Below, in pieces: positions 60,801-64,000 of a stretch of DNA of 64,000 nucleotides. Positions within the stretch are counted from its first letter, which is position 1. Each line of letters opens with the position of its first letter. This DNA comes from Sipunculus nudus (lineage: Eukaryota > Annelida > Sipuncula > Golfingiida > Sipunculidae). The notes under the pieces were generated by a model. That model saw only the letters and a program-made list of their open reading frames with translations, had not been told where the DNA came from and did no database searches. The position numbers were made by a program, and so were the translations under genes. The stretch covers positions 32,022,956-32,086,955 of the forward strand of contig CM049318.1 in the NCBI GenBank assembly GCA_026874595.1, read 5' to 3'.

Positions 60801-63239
60801 CAACTGATTCAAGGGTTACTTAATTTAGTTATAAAGCCCATTTCAGAAATTAGGTGAATAAATTCAGACTAAATTATTCTTTCCATCCTTCAGTTGTCTT
60901 TAATTAAAAGTATGCCCAGTGCGAAGGATTGGGACTCGTCATGCGTGGGCAAACTTATCTTAGTCTAATGAATCCATCCTACTTTTGACGTTCTTTAACG
61001 ATTTGAAGAGTTGCTTGATTGTGGTAGTATTTTGCTTAAGACTCTTAGTTAATTAATACAGTCATTTAACTTGATATTTGCATTCTAATGCTACTTAACC
61101 TAGTATGAAACTGCAATAATGACATCGTTTCACAGCACAAAATGTTATCCAACGCAGCTGACTCTGGCACTGTACAAATCTTACCTGACAATTTAACCCT
61201 GACTTTATATGTAATGATTCTGTTGTTATTCCTTTAATTTAAGCATTGTATTAAAGCAGTCCAATTAATTTTATGTTTAAATGGTCTATCTAGTTTATAA
61301 ACCACATTAGTAGTACTGGGATGTTGGTTGTAGTCTTGCCACAAGGAATGATACTTAAATTCCATAAGTATCAGGTGGTTGGGATGCCTCTGAAGTCTAG
61401 GTGCGACCTATAATTGTACTTTTCCTTAAACAAAACAAGAACGGCTTTTCCCCAGGGGAATCCTAAAAGTCAGGGTGCGACTTGTAATAAGGATGCGACT
61501 TCTGCAAAGACTTTTACGGTATGTTTTCATCAACAGTGATGGGTGTGATTTTTCAGAATGAGAAAACAACACCCAACCATTTAAGACGATTTTCAAACTG
61601 TTGACTGTAAAAAGTGTTCTGCATAATATCAATAATAATCTCACCTGATCCATAGGCTCACAGGTTTAAGAAAAGAAGCCTCTTTTTTGAGATGTTCAAA
61701 TAAGATTTGATCCTTGGTCCATGAATATCATAATGTGGAAAAATGGACAAAACTATACAGTACTGTTCAAAAGAAACCTATAGTCCGTTCCTGTACCCCT
61801 GTCCACCTGTTTTTTCGCGTTTATCTCTACATAAGACAAACTTGCAAATCAAAATTTGCACCAATGGCATAAAAAGGCAAAAGCGTAATTTTTGGTACCT
61901 TACCTACTCAAAATATAAATATTATTCACTTTACGGCCTGGTTGACATATCTCATATATATCCGTGGTTCATGGCGTCCCTAATAAGTGGCCATTGTTTA
62001 TCCTCCTTGTTTAAAGTAATGTGACGTAAAGGTGAAGCGCATGCACGTGAAGAATACAAGTCTCGCTGTAAACAGGGGTCGGCAGCTCTTGATTATTGGT
62101 CCCATGAATATGGGCACCTCTTTAGTACGTCACGTCTATTATGACGTCATCACTAATCCCTGATATGCCCATTTCACAGATTAGTGGCACGATGTCGCTA
62201 TAGAATAGTCTTGTTACTCATAAAATGGTTTTAAATTGTTTACAGGAAAATGACATAAGGTACGCTATTATTTCCATAATAGTTAATTACGCTTTTTCCT
62301 CTTTCTGCCCTAAGATTAAAAAGTTTGGACCTTCTTTTATTATAAAAAAAAATAATCATGAAAAAACAGGTGGACAGGGGTGCTGGAACGGACTATAGTA
62401 AATAAAGTGTGTGTGCATTGTATGTTGATTTAGATTAGTCATATTACATGAATCAGCACACTACCTCTGTGTTATAGCAAATCTAAATGCCTCCAGGTTT
62501 GTCCACTTACCGACACTCTCTTGCCTGTTTTCTTGATTTCTTCATATCCTGCTACTCGTCTGTGTGATAAAAAAATCATCACATACTGAATGAAAATTTA
62601 AATAATAATAATGCAATGTTTCATAAATATCCATCATATTTCTTGGTGAAACTACAAAGAAGTCTGGTGACCTCTGACCTATTTAAATATGCGCCAATTT
62701 CAAAGAAGTCTGGTGACTTATGACCTATTTAAATATGTGCCAATATACTTGGAATCAACATGGAAATTCTTCAAAGTCTGTGTAGGACAACAAAGAAACA
62801 ATACACAAAACCCTTTGTACTTATTATCTTCAATCTTAAAATTTCATCAGATTTTGCCAAAAATCAAACACAGGACATAATTTGTTGGTAAATATTCACA
62901 AGGAGTTTCCTTAAAAACCATCATATTCTTGGTAAGTTATCACTTCAACACCAAAGGCTAACAGACCAACATACAGACAGTGATACAGATGGGACCCCCC
63001 AATAATATGACCCACCTGTCCCAATTTATGACCCATTTATAAGAAGGGCATTCAAAAATCCAAAACGAAAATGTAGGCAATGTGAAATATAATCAAAACT
63101 TTTAATAAGCCACTTACTTGGTGATGTACTGTACCAAATCAGAGTGGATCATGTTGGCTGAGGCTGTGGGAGCTGTTGCCTCCGGTCCAGTTGATAAACA
63201 TTTGTGTCTGTGATACTGTTCATGCACTGCTGCCAGTTG
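55731..63239 (-). CDS. 3' end of a gene for a basic Ser/Lys-rich nuclear protein with an AT-hook-like end (partial)
   Basis: Six minus-strand exons join in phase into about 241 codons plus a stop. They read from residue QLAAVHEQYHRHK at 63239 to RGRPKKNVT at the stop (TGA, 55733-55731). Upstream exons lie beyond the right edge. The product is strongly charged: an RRRRRDSG patch, acidic SESEQDSDPE, many Ser/Arg and SPKK-type sites, then Lys-rich low complexity and a final KKRGRPKK. RGRP is the core of an AT-hook, which binds AT-rich DNA in the minor groove, and SPKK motifs are common in chromatin proteins. A nuclear, chromatin-bound role is inferred. I did not recognise the family; tails like this occur on cohesin- and condensin-associated proteins among others. 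Confidence 0.75.
56392..56508 (-). CDS. Nuclear-protein exon, short conserved-looking helix
   Basis: A 117 nt minus-strand exon (acceptor ATTTCAG, donor GTAATA), phase 1 on both sides. It encodes MTEKEVKEMSSSLHNQMKKS and SMDTEDTDG. The first part looks helical and is the least repetitive part of the tail. Confidence 0.75.
57192..57384 (-). CDS. Nuclear-protein exon, Ser/Arg-rich
   Basis: A 193 nt minus-strand exon (acceptor TATTCAG, donor GTATGT), entering in phase 0 and exiting in phase 1. It contains SSRSRRHRSTKTDSSDADVS and EKSPKKKSKLVHIDEMEG. The composition suggests a disordered, phosphorylatable nuclear segment. Confidence 0.75.
57783..57859. repeat. Compound (TA)n(CA)n microsatellite
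   Basis: An AT run of about 52 bp is followed directly by an AC run of about 25 bp, in an intron of the minus-strand gene. Confidence 0.9.
58205..58350. repeat. Dispersed poly-G repeat family, partial copy
   Basis: GGATATGGGTAACAGACACC, TTCTAGGTCCAG and GATTTGTGCCCTGTTAACAG match the copies at 11810-12275. The poly-G end is absent. It lies in an intron of the minus-strand gene. Confidence 0.5.
58691..58753 (-). CDS. Nuclear-protein exon, Arg-rich then acidic
   Basis: A 63 nt minus-strand exon, phase 0 on both sides (acceptor TTGTAG, donor GTAAGT). It encodes RRRRRDSGPTTSESEQDSDPE: a basic stretch that could be a nuclear localisation signal, followed by acidic Ser-rich sequence. Confidence 0.7.
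59668..61523. mobile_element. Non-autonomous DNA-transposon relic with CATACCGTAAAAGT termini
   Basis: CATACCGTAAAAGT followed by a degenerate GTAGAAGTCG lies at 59668-59700. Its reverse complement ends at 61523 (GCGACTTCTGCAAAGAC, then TTTTACGGTATG). The CAGGGTGCGACTTGTAATA segment is found near both ends (59747 and 61472). The 1.86 kb interior holds no transposase frame. It lies in an intron of the minus-strand gene. Confidence 0.6.
61778..62398. mobile_element. MITE, family with CTATAGTCCG termini (copy 2)
   Basis: Terminal inverted repeats of about 39 bp (CTATAGTCCGTTCC ... CACCTGTTTTTTC on the left; its complement at 62360-62398) bound a 621 bp non-coding element. It lies in an intron of the minus-strand gene. 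Only two or three mismatches separate the two termini, so it is better preserved than the copy at 49242. Confidence 0.8.
62511..62559 (-). CDS. Nuclear-protein exon
   Basis: A 49 nt minus-strand exon (acceptor CACACAG, donor GTAAGT), entering in phase 2 and exiting in phase 0. It encodes RVAGYEEIKKTGKRVS. It is short but fits both neighbours' phases. Confidence 0.7.
62655..62746. repeat. 46 bp tandem duplication
   Basis: Two adjacent copies start at 62655 and 62701 with CAAAGAAGTCTGGTGAC and end ATTTAAATATG, differing at a few bases. They lie in an intron of the minus-strand gene. Confidence 0.7.
63118..63239 (-). CDS. Nuclear-protein exon (most 5' in window)
   Basis: A 122 nt minus-strand exon (acceptor ATTGTAG, donor GTAAGT), entering in phase 0 and exiting in phase 2. 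It encodes QLAAVHEQYHRHKCL and later MIHSDLVQYITK. It looks like the end of a folded domain rather than the low-complexity tail. Confidence 0.7.
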
Positions 63240-63699
63240 CTACAATTTTGTTTACATAAAATACTATTGTTATGGACGTAAAATGTAAACATTATGGGCA
63301 AAATTGTAAAGATGTTATGTTGTCATTCTAAAGTGATTAAACTCTGGTGGATTATCATATATATATATATAGCCTGAATCTGAAATTTGATTCTTGAAAA
63401 TTTGTAAAATGTATATATTTACACTAAGATGTTTAACTAATTACACATTTATATGATGAGCAGCAAAAACAGTTACCTATTGCAGAATAAGGGGAAACAT
63501 CTTCACTAAATCTATATACATGTTATTACAACCTGTCACGATAAGACCTTGCCGTAACAGGCAACCTTGAATATTATATCATAAACTTTAAAAAATCCTT
63601 CACATGATGAGGCTGAAATCACCAAGATTGGGACATTAGATGAAACCCCAGCTGAGAAATTGACATGTTTGCTGTCATTTTATGATCTCAAAAATAGGG

Positions 63700-64000
63700 A
63701 AAAAAATCGTAAAAATACAGGTGGCACCACCAGTTTTCAGTAACTTATAAAACTAGTCGTTAATATTCAAGGCAAGATTCATGCCAATCCATGCATTCTC
63801 TATGGAGATACTCGAGGTATTGTATCAAATCTTTTATTATTCTGGGGGGGGGGGGGGGTACTTACAAGCCCCATAGCTCATAGGATATAAGTCACAGTGA
63901 CCTAATTTCAAGTTTCCAAGAAGATTTTTATTGACCTCTTTGGATACTCACTTAGAAGCTTCTAGGGTCAGCGATTTGTGCCTGTTAACTGAGAGACGGA
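63700..64000. repeat. Dispersed poly-G repeat family, copy at the right edge
   Basis: AGGTGGCACCACCAGT, a G15 run at 63844-63858, TACTTACAAG and CCCATAGCTCATAGGATAT occur in the same order as at 11990-12275. The copy runs off the end of the window. Confidence 0.6.

Overview
The window is AT-rich animal genomic DNA. It holds small phase-coherent exons with GT/AG borders, long introns, degenerate non-LTR retrotransposons, a tRNA-derived SINE, several DNA-transposon relics and many (TA)n microsatellites. I read it as a metazoan, most likely a marine invertebrate and possibly a lophotrochozoan or mollusc. That guess rests only on repeat style and gene content, and the species cannot be fixed from sequence alone.

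The main object is a 15-exon plus-strand gene at 17073-41892. It joins a complete six-bladed Kelch beta-propeller, resembling KLHDC3, to a complete C14 caspase domain in one reading frame of 646 codons. All 14 introns I could place have matching phases. The Kelch half starts at a methionine that lines up with the KLHDC3 N-terminus as I remember it. The caspase half keeps the catalytic His (AHG) and Cys (QACQG), the two substrate-binding Arg positions and the GSWF motif of the small subunit. A 3.5 kb L1/Tx1-type LINE sits in the intron between the exon carrying the first substrate-binding Arg and the exon carrying the catalytic His/Cys pair.

Downstream, at 47034-52182, lies a decayed tandem copy of the 3' half of the same gene (last Kelch blade plus caspase). 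It has frameshifts, an internal deletion, lost splice donors, a DNA-transposon fragment and a microsatellite interrupting it. It supports the Kelch-caspase linkage as a real gene structure that is older than the duplication.

At the right edge, on the minus strand (55731-63239, continuing off the window), are the last six exons of a gene for a basic, Ser/Lys-rich, probably nuclear protein ending in an AT-hook-like RGRP motif. I did not recognise its family.

Layout: 1-2450 no gene; 2540-3480 L1/Tx1-like RT relic; 4130-4780 diverged tandem repeat; 5260-6100 CR1/L2-like RT relic; 7705-15545 foldback-like inverted repeat with a 139/279 bp array nested in its left arm; 15545-17070 no recognised gene; 17073-41892 Kelch-caspase gene; 42000-47030 nothing recognised; 47034-52182 pseudogene, interleaved with a SINE and a MITE; 52200-55340 nothing recognised; 55731-63239 minus-strand nuclear-protein gene with two DNA-transposon relics in one intron; 63700-64000 dispersed poly-G repeat.
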